22,291 bases of DNA from an uncultured Clostridia bacterium. Lineage in GTDB: Bacteria; Bacillota; Clostridia; TANB77; CAG-508. The translations under genes were made by a program, and so were the position numbers. Within the stretch, counting starts at the first letter, position 1. Every line of letters starts with the position of its first letter. The notes under the pieces are model-generated. The model made no database searches, had not been told where the DNA came from, and saw only the letters and a program-made list of their open reading frames with translations. The DNA is taken from the NCBI GenBank assembly GCA_934183045.1, contig CAKPRW010000015.1:1-22291 (forward strand), written 5' to 3'. This document shows, in pieces, positions 1 through 7,718 of this stretch.

Positions 1-1
1 A

Positions 2-1522
2 GTATTCTCAGGTCTATTCTTATTTATTGCAATGCTATCTGTTATTACAACAATGAGAAGAGTTGTAAAAAAACAAAGATTACAAATAGGGACATTAAAA
101 GCATTAGGATTCAAGAAGAGAAAAATAACAACTCATTATATTGGATATGGTTTCTGGATTTCATTATTAGCAGCTATTTGTGGATTGATTGCAGGACCAT
201 TATTTATAGGAAATGTATTTATAAATATGGAATTAAGTGTATTCCAAGTGCCAAATGGAACAGCTGTTGTATCTAATAGTAGCTTTTTAGTAGCAGCCAT
301 TGTTGTAATGGCAGTTTGCTTAGTTACATATTTAACTTGTAGAGGAGAGTTGAAAGAAAATCCAGCAGCCACATTAAGAACAGAATTGCCTAAAGTAAAA
401 CAAAAAAGTTTAAATATTACAACAAAAGGTGTTTTGAAAAATTTAAGTTTTTCTACAAAATGGAATTTGAGAGATATATTAAGAAATAAAATGAGAACAT
501 TTATGGGAATAGCAGGAATTACAGGGTGTACAATGCTTTTAGTATGCGCATTTGGAATGCTAGACACAATGAAAAGTTATATAAATTGGCAATTTAAAGA
601 ATTATATAATTTTGATTACAAATTAAGCTTGAAAGAAAACTATACAAATGAAGAATATGAAAATATTATCAATAAATATGGAGATGCCACTTCACAAACA
701 TTAGGAGTAGAAATAAAAAATGGTGATGCAAAAGAAGCAAACAATATATTTGTATCAGATTCTAAAGACTATGTGAGATATACTAATAAGAAAAGAGAAT
801 ATATAAAATTAAAAGATGATGGTATATATGTTACAGAAAAATTAGCAAAAGACAAGAATTATAAAATAGGTGATAAAATCACATGGCATATTTATGGAGA
901 AGACAAATATTATGAGAGTGAGATTGTTGGATTTGATAGAGATCCACAAAATCAAAATGTAAAAATGACAAGAAAGTATTTAGAATCATTAGGAATTACT
1001 TATAAGGCAGATACAGTTTATACTAATGATGATTTAAGTAATACAAAAGAAATCAATGGAGTTGATTTAATACAAGACATAAATGCATTAGAAACAGGAA
1101 TGCTTAGTATGATTAATACAATGAAAACAATGGTAGTACTTTTAATATTTGTTGCAGCAGTTCTTGGTAGTGTAATTATATATAATTTAGGAATATTATC
1201 ATTTACAGAAAAACAATATCAATTTGCAACTTTAAAAGTTTTAGGTTTTAAAAATAAAAATATAAGAAAAATTTATATTAAGCAAAATAACTGGATTACA
1301 ATAATATCTATAATTTTAGGATTACCACTTGGATATTATATGGTTGATTATATATTTAAAGTAGCAGTATCAGATAAATATGATTTTAATGCAAATATAA
1401 AACCAATGTCTTATATATATGCAATAGTTGGAACATTTATTGTGTCTTATATAGTTTCTAAGTTTTTATCTAGAAAAGTAAAGAAAATTGATATGGTAAG
1501 TAGTTTAAAAGGTAATGAGTAA
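2..1522 (+). CDS. FtsX-type ABC transporter permease (3' part, 5' truncated by window)
   Basis: The frame is open to the left edge, so the first visible ATG at 32 is internal; about 506 C-terminal residues are present. FtsX permeases are the membrane half of ABC systems that export lipids or peptides or act mechanically on the envelope. Two FtsX modules are visible. The first has TLKALGFKKRKI followed by hydrophobic helices. A soluble, Lys/Asp-rich extracytoplasmic stretch lies between the modules. The second has a helix starting near position 1130, then TLKVLGFKNKNIRKIYIKQ and two more helices ending near 1480. The duplicated module resembles the large single-chain permeases of Firmicutes rather than the short cell-division FtsX. 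The partner ATPase is not in the window. The gene ends just before a strong terminator. Substrate unknown. Confidence 0.9.
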   Translation, partial: VFSGLFLFIAMLSVITTMRRVVKKQRLQIGTLKALGFKKRKITTHYIGYGFWISLLAAICGLIAGPLFIGNVFINMELSVFQVPNGTAVVSNSSFLVAAIVVMAVCLVTYLTCRGELKENPAATLRTELPKVKQKSLNITTKGVLKNLSFSTKWNLRDILRNKMRTFMGIAGITGCTMLLVCAFGMLDTMKSYINWQFKELYNFDYKLSLKENYTNEEYENIINKYGDATSQTLGVEIKNGDAKEANNIFVSDSKDYVRYTNKKREYIKLKDDGIYVTEKLAKDKNYKIGDKITWHIYGEDKYYESEIVGFDRDPQNQNVKMTRKYLESLGITYKADTVYTNDDLSNTKEINGVDLIQDINALETGMLSMINTMKTMVVLLIFVAAVLGSVIIYNLGILSFTEKQYQFATLKVLGFKNKNIRKIYIKQNNWITIISIILGLPLGYYMVDYIFKVAVSDKYDFNANIKPMSYIYAIVGTFIVSYIVSKFLSRKVKKIDMVSSLKGNE

Positions 1523-1580
1523 TTATTGTCAATAATAAAATATTTAATAAAAAGATATTAAAACACTTAAAAATATAAAA

Positions 1581-1620
1581 AATAAATGTAAGTAAAAATA
1601 GATACTTACATTTATTTTTT
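1581..1620. terminator. Bidirectional intrinsic terminator between the permease gene and rpmB
   Basis: A 14-base perfect stem (1581-1594 with 1603-1616, left arm AATAAATGTAAGTA) has an 8-base loop and is followed by a T run on the + strand. A-rich sequence on the other side makes it usable from the minus strand too. Confidence 0.8.
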
Positions 1621-1637
1621 TCTTATTAAATAAACTA

Positions 1638-1659
1638 AAAAAGAGCCTATGCTCTTTTT
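1638..1659 (-). terminator. rpmB terminator overlapping the stop codon
   Basis: AAAAAGAGC (1638-1646) pairs with GCTCTTTTT (1651-1659). On the minus strand the stem starts in the last codons of rpmB and ends in a T run. The TAG stop lies in the loop. Confidence 0.6.
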
Positions 1660-1844
1660 ACTTTTCCATTTTTTAAACATTTAGCACATACATGGATTCT
1701 TTTTGTTTCTCCATTTATAATAGCTTTAACAGTTCTTAAGTTTGGTTTCCAAGTACGAGTTGATCTTTTACTTATATGAGAACGTGTTATACTAAGTTTG
1801 TTTCCATGACTAATTGATTTTTCACAAACTTCACATTTTGCCAT
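1647..1844 (-). CDS. rpmB: 50S ribosomal protein L28
   Basis: This 65-residue product begins MAKCEVCEKS, the usual opening of bacterial L28, and has the family's basic middle (SKRSTRTWKPNLRTV). Four cysteines (C4, C7, C53, C56) form two CxxC pairs, as in the zinc-binding version of L28 rather than the zinc-free paralogue. L28 is a structural protein of the large ribosomal subunit. On the minus strand an AGGAGGTG ribosome site (1855-1862) lies 10 bases before the ATG. The gene stands alone, convergent with the permease gene and divergent from tig, as is common for rpmB in Clostridia. No clear promoter with good spacing was found upstream. Confidence 0.96.
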   Translation of the reverse strand: MAKCEVCEKSISHGNKLSITRSHISKRSTRTWKPNLRTVKAIINGETKRIHVCAKCLKNGKVKRA

Positions 1845-1948
1845 ATCTAAATTGCACCTCCTAAATATATTAAATAAATTGACTGTTTATAAGTTTATCA
1901 TAAAAGTAAAAAAAAAACAAGTATTTTTTTAAAAATATGAAAAATTCC

Positions 1949-1976
1949 TTGCAAAATAGGAAAAATGTGGTATAAT
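1949..1976 (+). promoter_or_regulatory. Sigma-A-type promoter of tig
   Basis: TTGCAA (1949-1954), a 16-base spacer and TATAAT (1971-1976), with a TGG extension directly before the -10 box. The distance to the tig start allows a leader of about 34 bases. Confidence 0.75.
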
Positions 1977-2016
1977 AAAAAAGCTATACGTTTTTAAAGA
2001 AAGGATTGAAAAAATA

Positions 2017-3303
2017 ATGAATTGTAAAGTAGAAAAAACAAAAAATGCAAATGAAGTTAAATTAGAAATAACAGTAGAGGCAGAAAAATTTGATGCAGCT
2101 ATAAAGAAAGTATATTTCCAAAGTGCTAAATATTTTAATATACCAGGATTTAGAAAAGGTAAAGCACCTATGAATATAGTAGAAAAATATTATGGAAAAG
2201 AAATTTTCTATGAAGATGCTTTTAATGATGTTGCAGAAGTAGCATTACAAGAAGCTATAAAAGAAAATAAATTAGATATAGTAAGTAGACCAGATATAGA
2301 TGTAACACAAATAGAAAAAGGAAAAGACCTAATATTTACAGCAGTTATGCAAACAAAACCAGAAGCAGAATTAGGAAAATATAAAGGTATAGAAATTAAA
2401 AAAATAGAGTATAATGTATCAGATGAAGATATAGAACATGAATTAGGACATATGCAAGAACATAATTCAAGATTAATATCTATTGAAGATAGACCAGTAG
2501 AAAAAGGTGATATAGCAACAATAGATTTTGAAGGTTTTGTAGATGGAAAAGCATTTGAAGGTGGAAAAGCTGAAAATCATGATCTAGAAATAGGAAGTAA
2601 TACATTTATTCCAGGATTTGAAGACCAAGTAATTGGAATGAAAATTGATGAAGAAAAAGATATAAATGTAAAATTCCCAGAAGAATATTTCTCAAAAGAT
2701 TTAGCTGGAAAAGATGCTACATTTAAAGTAAAAGTTCATGAAATAAAGAAAAAAGAATTACCAAAATTAGATGATGACTTTGCAAAAGACGTAAGTGAAT
2801 TTGATACTTTAAAAGAATTAAAAGAAGACATTAAAAATAAACAACAAAAACAAAATGATGAAAAAGCAAAATATGAAACTCAAGATGCAGTAATAAAAGC
2901 TGTATGTGAAAATGTAAAAGTAGATATTCCAAATGGAATGATTGAAATGGAAATTGACAATATGTTAAAAGATATTGAACAAAGATTAGCATATCAAGGA
3001 TTAAAATTAGATCAATATCTTCAAATGATGGGTAAAACACAAGATGAAATGAGAAAAGAATATGAACCTCAAGCTATAGAAGGAATAAAATCAAGATTAG
3101 CTTTAGAAGCGGTTATCAAAGCAGAAAAAATAGAAGCAACAGATAAAGAAGTAGATGAAAAAATGAAAGAAATGGCTAAAAGTTATGGAAAAGAAGACGA
3201 TAAAGAATTCTTGAAAAATGAAAACGTAAGAAATTACATAAAACAAGGAATTGAATCAGAAAAAGCCATAGATTTCTTAGTAGAAAATGCTAAAATAAAA
3301 TAA
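2017..3303 (+). CDS. tig: Trigger factor, ribosome-associated chaperone and peptidyl-prolyl isomerase
   Basis: At 428 residues it matches the usual length. The N-terminal domain holds the ribosome-docking signature GFRKGKAP (residues 44-51), which contacts L23 at the exit tunnel. An FKBP-type isomerase domain spans roughly residues 160-245 (GDIATIDFEGFVDGKAFEGG and IPGFEDQVIGM are recognisable). The long helical chaperone arms follow to the C-terminus. It holds nascent chains in the cytoplasm and catalyses proline isomerisation. AAGGA lies 11 bases before the ATG. It is followed by its own terminator and then clpP and clpX, the conserved tig-clpP-clpX neighbourhood. Confidence 0.98.
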   Translation: MNCKVEKTKNANEVKLEITVEAEKFDAAIKKVYFQSAKYFNIPGFRKGKAPMNIVEKYYGKEIFYEDAFNDVAEVALQEAIKENKLDIVSRPDIDVTQIEKGKDLIFTAVMQTKPEAELGKYKGIEIKKIEYNVSDEDIEHELGHMQEHNSRLISIEDRPVEKGDIATIDFEGFVDGKAFEGGKAENHDLEIGSNTFIPGFEDQVIGMKIDEEKDINVKFPEEYFSKDLAGKDATFKVKVHEIKKKELPKLDDDFAKDVSEFDTLKELKEDIKNKQQKQNDEKAKYETQDAVIKAVCENVKVDIPNGMIEMEIDNMLKDIEQRLAYQGLKLDQYLQMMGKTQDEMRKEYEPQAIEGIKSRLALEAVIKAEKIEATDKEVDEKMKEMAKSYGKEDDKEFLKNENVRNYIKQGIESEKAIDFLVENAKIK

Positions 3304-3316
3304 TAGGAATAAATAT

Positions 3317-3359
3317 AAAAAAGTTGGGGTATAAATTATAAAAATATCTCAACTTTTTT
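3317..3359 (+). terminator. Intrinsic terminator after tig
   Basis: AAAAAAGTTG (3317-3326) pairs with CAACTTTTTT (3350-3359). Extra wobble pairs can form inside the 23-base loop. The U tract is part of the right arm. Confidence 0.7.
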
Positions 3360-3392
3360 GTAAATGCTATTTCATTATCAAACAATTTGTTA

Positions 3393-3398
3393 TATAAT
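3393..3398 (+). promoter_or_regulatory. Probable -10 box for clpP
   Basis: TATAAT at 3393-3398 lies 46 bases before the clpP start and after the tig terminator. No good -35 box is present at the right distance. I see no CtsR-type heptad repeat. Confidence 0.4.
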
Positions 3399-3444
3399 AA
3401 AAAAAGATTTAGCTTATAAAATTATATAAATAGGGAGGAAAGTT

Positions 3445-4050
3445 ATGTTAGAAAGAAACAGTTTAGTACCATATGTAGTTGAACAAACAAGTAAAGGAGA
3501 AAGATCATACGATATATTTTCAAGATTATTAAAGGATAGAATAATATTTTTAGGAGAAGATGTTAATCCAACAACATCAAGTTTAGTAATAGCTCAAATG
3601 TTATTCTTAGAATCAGAAGATCCTGATAAAGATATAAACTTATATATAAATTCACCTGGTGGATCTATTACAGATGGAATGGGAATTATAGATACAATGA
3701 ATTATATAAAATGTCCTGTATCAACAATATGTATAGGAATGGCAGCAAGTATGGGAGCAGCGCTTTTAGCAGCTGGAGAAAAAGGAAAAAGATTTGCTAC
3801 ACCAAATGCTGAAATATTAATACATCAACCATTAATCGGTGGTGGAGGAATTTCTGGTCAAGCAACAGAAGTTAAGATACATGCAGATCATTTAGTAAAA
3901 ACAAGAGAAAAATTAAACAAATTTTTAAGTGATAGAACAGGTCAATCAATAGAAACAATCCAAAAGGACACTGAAAGAGATAACTATATGACTGCAGAAG
4001 AAGCTTTAAAATATGGACTAATAGATGGAATAATGGATAAAAGAAAATAA
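3445..4050 (+). CDS. clpP: ATP-dependent Clp protease proteolytic subunit ClpP
   Basis: This 201-residue serine peptidase forms the tetradecameric chamber into which ClpX and similar unfoldases feed substrates. The catalytic triad is visible: S102 in GMAASMGA, H127 in EILIHQP and D179 in TERDN. NSPGG (69-73) is the oxyanion-loop region. The loop after the histidine (HQPLIGGGGISGQ) is three residues longer than in Staphylococcus and Bacillus ClpP as I remember them. A GGGAGGAA ribosome site lies just before the ATG. clpX follows after 35 bases with no terminator, so the two are probably cotranscribed. Confidence 0.98.
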   Translation: MLERNSLVPYVVEQTSKGERSYDIFSRLLKDRIIFLGEDVNPTTSSLVIAQMLFLESEDPDKDINLYINSPGGSITDGMGIIDTMNYIKCPVSTICIGMAASMGAALLAAGEKGKRFATPNAEILIHQPLIGGGGISGQATEVKIHADHLVKTREKLNKFLSDRTGQSIETIQKDTERDNYMTAEEALKYGLIDGIMDKRK

Positions 4051-4085
4051 TATAAAAGTTTTATATTGAAAAAAAGGAGAGTTTT

Positions 4086-5408
4086 ATGGCAAAGAATGAA
4101 ATACCAAAAAGTATAAGATGTTCTTTTTGTGGAAAAGCACAAGAAAATGTAAAAAAAATAGTTGCAGGACCAGGGGTGTATATATGTGATGAATGTGTAG
4201 AACTTTGTACAAGTATTATTGAAGCAGAATTATATGATGATGAAAAAGCAGGATATACACTAAATGATTTAAAAGATATACCTAATCCAAAGGAAATAAA
4301 AAAAGTTTTAGATGACTATGTAATTGGTCAAGATGAGGCTAAAAAAACTTTATCAGTTGCGGTATATAATCATTACAAAAGAATAGCACATGAAGAAAGT
4401 GCAACAAAAGATGAAGTAGAAATCCAAAAAAGTAATATCTTATTATTAGGTCCAACAGGATGTGGAAAAACATTACTTGCAAGAACATTAGCAAGAATAC
4501 TAAATGTGCCTTTTGCAATTGCTGATGCAACGACATTAACAGAAGCAGGATATGTTGGAGAAGATGTTGAAAACATTTTACTAAAATTAATTCAAGCTGC
4601 TGATGGAGATATTCAAAAAGCAGAAAAAGGAATTATTTATATAGATGAAATAGATAAAATAACTAGAAAATCTGAAAATCCATCTATTACAAGAGATGTA
4701 AGTGGAGAAGGTGTACAACAAGCTCTATTAAAAATAATTGAAGGAACTATTGCATCAGTACCACCTCAAGGAGGAAGAAAACATCCAAACCAAGAACTTA
4801 TTCAAATTAATACAGAAAACATATTAATAATATGTGGAGGAGCATTTGAAGGTCTAGAAAATATTATAAAAGATAGAACAGGAGAAAAAGTAATTGGATT
4901 TGGATCTCAAGTAAAAGGAAAGAAAGATATAGAAAGATATGAAGTATTTCAAGAACTATTACCACAAGATCTATTAAAATTTGGACTAATACCAGAATTT
5001 ATAGGAAGATTACCAATAGTAGCAACACTAAAAGATCTTGATAAAGATGCTTTAGTAAAAATATTAGTAGAGCCTAAAAATTCACTAATTAAACAATATC
5101 AAAAACTATTTGAAATAGATGATGTAGAACTTGTTTTTGAACAAGAAGCATTAGAAGCTATTGTAAATAGAGCAATAGAAAGAAAAACAGGAGCACGTGG
5201 TTTGCGTTCAATCATTGAAGAAATAATGAGAGACATCATGTTTGAAATACCATCAAATCCTAATATTGAAAAATGTATAATAACAAAAGCGACAGTATTA
5301 GAAAACGGAGCGCCAGAAATAATAATAAACGAAAATAAAGAAGAAAATAAAAAAACAATAAAAAAGAAAAGAAGAGTTCCGGAAAATAGTCGAAAAGAAA
5401 CGGCATAA
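4086..5408 (+). CDS. clpX: ATP-dependent Clp protease ATP-binding subunit ClpX
   Basis: ClpX is the AAA+ unfoldase that recognises tagged substrates and threads them into ClpP. Seen in order: an N-terminal C4 zinc domain (C12, C15, C34, C37), Walker A GPTGCGKT (122-129), pore-1 loop GYVGED (155-160), Walker B IIYIDEID (183-190), RKH loop (231-233), the ClpP-docking IGF loop (270-272), arginine finger R308 in EFIGR, and sensor-2 GAR (369-371). The 440-residue length is normal. The last 25 or so residues are a Lys/Arg/Glu-rich tail. Its final codons include CCG, CGA and ACG, unlike the rest of the gene, and the stop codon lies in a GC-rich hairpin, so the tail may have been remodelled by that element. 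AAAGGAGA precedes the ATG. Confidence 0.98.
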   Translation: MAKNEIPKSIRCSFCGKAQENVKKIVAGPGVYICDECVELCTSIIEAELYDDEKAGYTLNDLKDIPNPKEIKKVLDDYVIGQDEAKKTLSVAVYNHYKRIAHEESATKDEVEIQKSNILLLGPTGCGKTLLARTLARILNVPFAIADATTLTEAGYVGEDVENILLKLIQAADGDIQKAEKGIIYIDEIDKITRKSENPSITRDVSGEGVQQALLKIIEGTIASVPPQGGRKHPNQELIQINTENILIICGGAFEGLENIIKDRTGEKVIGFGSQVKGKKDIERYEVFQELLPQDLLKFGLIPEFIGRLPIVATLKDLDKDALVKILVEPKNSLIKQYQKLFEIDDVELVFEQEALEAIVNRAIERKTGARGLRSIIEEIMRDIMFEIPSNPNIEKCIITKATVLENGAPEIIINENKEENKKTIKKKRRVPENSRKETA

Positions 5409-5465
5409 GGGGACGCGCCCCTTGGTCGGAAAAGTGCCAAAAAAATTATAACTTTTGGCACTTTT
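5407..5465. repeat. GC-rich double hairpin at the clpX stop codon, REP-like
   Basis: Hairpin 1 pairs AAGGGG (5407-5412) with CCCCTT (5418-5423) around ACGCG. It includes two bases of the clpX TAA and is strikingly GC-rich here. Hairpin 2 pairs AAAAGTGCCAAAA (5430-5442) with TTTTGGCACTTTT (5453-5465) and can act as a terminator. The layout resembles REP-type intergenic palindromes of Clostridia; this is inference from pattern only. Confidence 0.5.
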
Positions 5466-5497
5466 AATATATTCTTATATATTAAGAATACAAAATT

Positions 5498-5542
5498 AAA
5501 AAGAATGACAAAAGGCTGATTATACCTTTTGTCATTCTTTTT
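5498..5542. terminator. Bidirectional terminator between convergent clpX and murC
   Basis: An 18-base perfect stem (5498-5515 with 5525-5542) has a 9-base loop. A and T runs at both ends make it work in either direction. The right arm overlaps the murC stop codon. Confidence 0.85.
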
Positions 5543-6923
5543 AGTTAACTAGCATAGGACCTATTTCTGTAACAGTTCCTGCACCTAAAGTCATAACAAT
5601 ATCGTTCTCATTAATATTATCTTTTATATAAGAAACACAATTATCAAAATCTGGAATATATTTAGCATCTTTTCCTAAAGAAACTATTTTATCAACTAAA
5701 TCTTTAGAAGTAATTCCATAAGAATTTGTTTCTCTTGCTGCATAAATATCTAAAACAATAATATTATCAAAATTTAGTAAAGCTTTTGCAAAGTCATCCA
5801 ACAAATTCTTTGTTCTACTATAAGTATGTGGTTGGAATACAACCCAAGATTTATTATATTTTTTATTCATTAAAGATTTTGCTGTTGCGATTATTTCAGT
5901 AGGGTGATGACCATAATCATCATATACACTAGCTATATTATTAATTTTTCCTTTAAATTCAAATCTTCTATGTGCTCCTGTGAATTTTAATAATGCAGAT
6001 TTTATAGCATTTTTATCTATATTATATTCTGTACACAATGCAATACATGCTAATGCATTTAAAACATTATGCATTCCTGGTACAGATAATTTTATTCTGT
6101 CATAAAATTCATCATTATGATATACATCGAATTCAGCAAAACCATCATTATCAAATACGATATTAACAGCAAAAAAGTTTGTGTTTTTATTAGTTATACC
6201 ATAAGTTATTGTTTTTGCATTAGTGTATTTAGGTAATTCTAAACAATTTGAATCATCGCCATTAACGATAAGTAAACCATCAGAAGGTAAAAGCTTTGTA
6301 TATTTAATAAAAGCATTTTTTATATTATCGAAAGTTTTAAAATAGTCCAAATGGTCATTATCAATATTTAATATGATTTCTGCTTTAGGACTAAATTTTA
6401 AAAAACTTTCTACATATTCGCATGCTTCAATAATAAAGTGTTCACTATTACCAACTTTATAATTACCATCAAGTTGTTTTAAAAAAGCACCAACTTGAAT
6501 ACTTGGATCTTTTAAAGATTCAACAAAACAAAGAGAAACCATAGATGTAGTAGTAGTTTTACCATGTGTACCAGAAATGCAAATAGTGTCATTATAACAT
6601 CTTGTAAGTTCACCTAAAAAATCTGCTCTTTCAATTGTTGGAATATTTAATTCATGTGCTTTAATCATTTCTGGATCATCTTTTTTTATTGCGGCAGAAT
6701 AAACAAGTATATCGGCTTTTTCAACATCTTCTAAGTTGTGGCCAATTGTAACTTTGATTCCCATAGAATTTAGTTTGTCAGTAGTTTCTGACTTTGCCCA
6801 ATCAGAACCAGTAACTGTAAATCCCCAATTTTTAAGAATTGCGGCAATTCCACTCATACTAACTCCGCCGATTCCGATCATATGTATGTTTTTATATTTT
6901 TTTATATTATCTATATTTGGCAT
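5541..6923 (-). CDS. murC: UDP-N-acetylmuramate-L-alanine ligase
   Basis: MurC is the cytoplasmic enzyme that adds the first peptide residue, L-alanine, to UDP-MurNAc using ATP. Visible motifs are the N-terminal UDP-binding glycine loop MIGIGGVSMSG (15-25), the ATP loop GTHGKTTT (118-125), EACEYVESF (166-174), LNIDNDHLDYF near 185-195, GAHRRFEFKG, and the metal/substrate region VYDDYGHHPTEI. The length of 460 is normal. On the minus strand AAAGGAGAG (6931-6939) precedes the ATG. It runs opposite to clpX and is divergent from spoVG, with its own promoter, so it is not part of a larger mur operon here. Confidence 0.97.
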   Translation of the reverse strand: MPNIDNIKKYKNIHMIGIGGVSMSGIAAILKNWGFTVTGSDWAKSETTDKLNSMGIKVTIGHNLEDVEKADILVYSAAIKKDDPEMIKAHELNIPTIERADFLGELTRCYNDTICISGTHGKTTTTSMVSLCFVESLKDPSIQVGAFLKQLDGNYKVGNSEHFIIEACEYVESFLKFSPKAEIILNIDNDHLDYFKTFDNIKNAFIKYTKLLPSDGLLIVNGDDSNCLELPKYTNAKTITYGITNKNTNFFAVNIVFDNDGFAEFDVYHNDEFYDRIKLSVPGMHNVLNALACIALCTEYNIDKNAIKSALLKFTGAHRRFEFKGKINNIASVYDDYGHHPTEIIATAKSLMNKKYNKSWVVFQPHTYSRTKNLLDDFAKALLNFDNIIVLDIYAARETNSYGITSKDLVDKIVSLGKDAKYIPDFDNCVSYIKDNINENDIVMTLGAGTVTEIGPMLVN

Positions 6924-6952
6924 TTTTACACTCTCCTTTAAATAACATGTAA

Positions 6953-6981
6953 ATTATATAATTATATTAAAAAAATTTCAA
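6953..6981 (-). promoter_or_regulatory. Sigma-A-type promoter of murC
   Basis: Read on the minus strand, TTGAAA (6976-6981), a 17-base spacer and TATAAT (6953-6958) lie about 30 bases upstream of the murC start. Confidence 0.75.
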
Positions 6982-7084
6982 TACTTAGAAATAAAGTTAT
7001 TAATATTATAATAAAATAAGTAAAAATAATAGTAGAATTATAAAATAGAAAAATATAATATATAATATAAATAAGGAAAATCAA

Positions 7085-7171
7085 ATGTTACATTCTAAAT
7101 TAGAAAATTATTTAATAAAATTAAATTTTTTTGTAAAAAAAAGAAGGAAAAAAGTTTTTTGTGCAGAATAA
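7085..7171 (+). CDS. Possible 28-codon small ORF in the murC-spoVG gap
   Basis: ATG at 7085 opens 28 codons ending at TAA 7169-7171 (begins MLHSKLENYL, ends VKKRRKKVFCAE). AAGGA lies about 8 bases upstream. It overlaps the sigma-H-type promoter of spoVG, so coding and promoter roles would compete. I do not recognise the peptide. It may be chance in AT-rich DNA. Confidence 0.15.
   Translation: MLHSKLENYLIKLNFFVKKRRKKVFCAE
7143..7169 (+). promoter_or_regulatory. Sigma-H-type promoter of spoVG
   Basis: GAAGGAAAA (7143-7151), an 11-base spacer and GCAGAAT (7163-7169) match the Bacillus sigma-H consensus RnAGGAwWW / RnnGAAT at every defined position. In Bacillus subtilis spoVG is a classic sigma-H target, so gene and promoter agree. 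Confidence 0.75.
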
Positions 7172-7176
7172 TATAA

Positions 7177-7206
7177 TTGTACATAAGATTAAACTAATAT
7201 GTACAA
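7177..7206 (+). promoter_or_regulatory. Inverted pair of TGTACA palindromes upstream of spoVG
   Basis: TTGTACAT (7177-7184) and ATGTACAA (7199-7206) form an 8-base inverted repeat. Each also contains the self-complementary TGTACA. The two centres are 22 bases apart, two helical turns. It lies at or just after the expected transcription start, where an operator or a leader hairpin could act. The binding factor is unknown. Confidence 0.4.
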
Positions 7207-7242
7207 AATAAAATTAAAACTTAAGGAAGGCGGTGCACTACA

Positions 7243-7521
7243 ATGCAAATCACAGATGTACGTTTAAGAAAAGTAAATTCAGAGAACAGAATGAAAGCTG
7301 TTGCTTCTGTAACATTCGATAACGAATTCGCAGTTCACGATATTAAAGTTATCGAAAGCCAAAACGGATTATTTATAGCTATGCCTAGCAGAAAAACTCC
7401 AAACGGAGAATTCAGAGATATAGCTCATCCAATCAATGCTGAAACTAGAGAAAAAATTCAAAAAGCTATATTAGAAGCTTATGAAGCTCCTGAAGCTGAA
7501 ACAGAAGAATCAGCAGAATAA
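7243..7521 (+). CDS. spoVG: Septation regulator SpoVG
   Basis: The 92-residue product opens MQITDVRLRKV and contains IAMPSRKTPNGEFRDIAHPI (residues 45-64), both hallmarks of the SpoVG family. SpoVG is a small nucleic-acid-binding protein that affects septum formation, sporulation timing and, in pathogens, virulence genes. The C-terminus is an acidic tail (EAPEAETEESAE). Codons ending in C (AAC, TTC, CAC, ATC) and CGT are clearly more common than in neighbouring genes, as expected for a highly expressed gene. AAGGCGGTG precedes the ATG. It has a sigma-H-type promoter and its own terminator. pth follows; in B. subtilis glmU, prs and ctc lie between these two genes. Confidence 0.96.
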   Translation: MQITDVRLRKVNSENRMKAVASVTFDNEFAVHDIKVIESQNGLFIAMPSRKTPNGEFRDIAHPINAETREKIQKAILEAYEAPEAETEESAE

Positions 7522-7537
7522 TTTATAAATAAAAGGC

Positions 7538-7583
7538 AATTAAGAGAATTTAGATATTAGTTCTAAATTCTCTTAATTTTTTG
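7538..7583 (+). terminator. Intrinsic terminator after spoVG
   Basis: A 17-base perfect stem (7538-7554 with 7562-7578) has a 7-base loop and is followed by a T run. Confidence 0.85.
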
Positions 7584-7633
7584 TTGTACAAATTATTATA
7601 ATATAAAAATACAAACTTAAATATTAAAAATAC

Positions 7634-7662
7634 TTGAAAAAAAGCCGAAAACAAGGTAAAAT
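7634..7662 (+). promoter_or_regulatory. Sigma-A-type promoter of the pth operon
   Basis: TTGAAA (7634-7639), a 17-base spacer and TAAAAT (7657-7662), between the spoVG terminator and pth. Confidence 0.7.
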
Positions 7663-7718
7663 AGATATCAGTAATTTTATACAAAGTATCAAGATAGTTA
7701 AATAAAAGGAGAATAATA

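Noticed and set aside
1861..1925. A promoter for rpmB on the minus strand
   Set aside because: TATGAT and TATAAA boxes exist, but no -35 box is at a workable distance.
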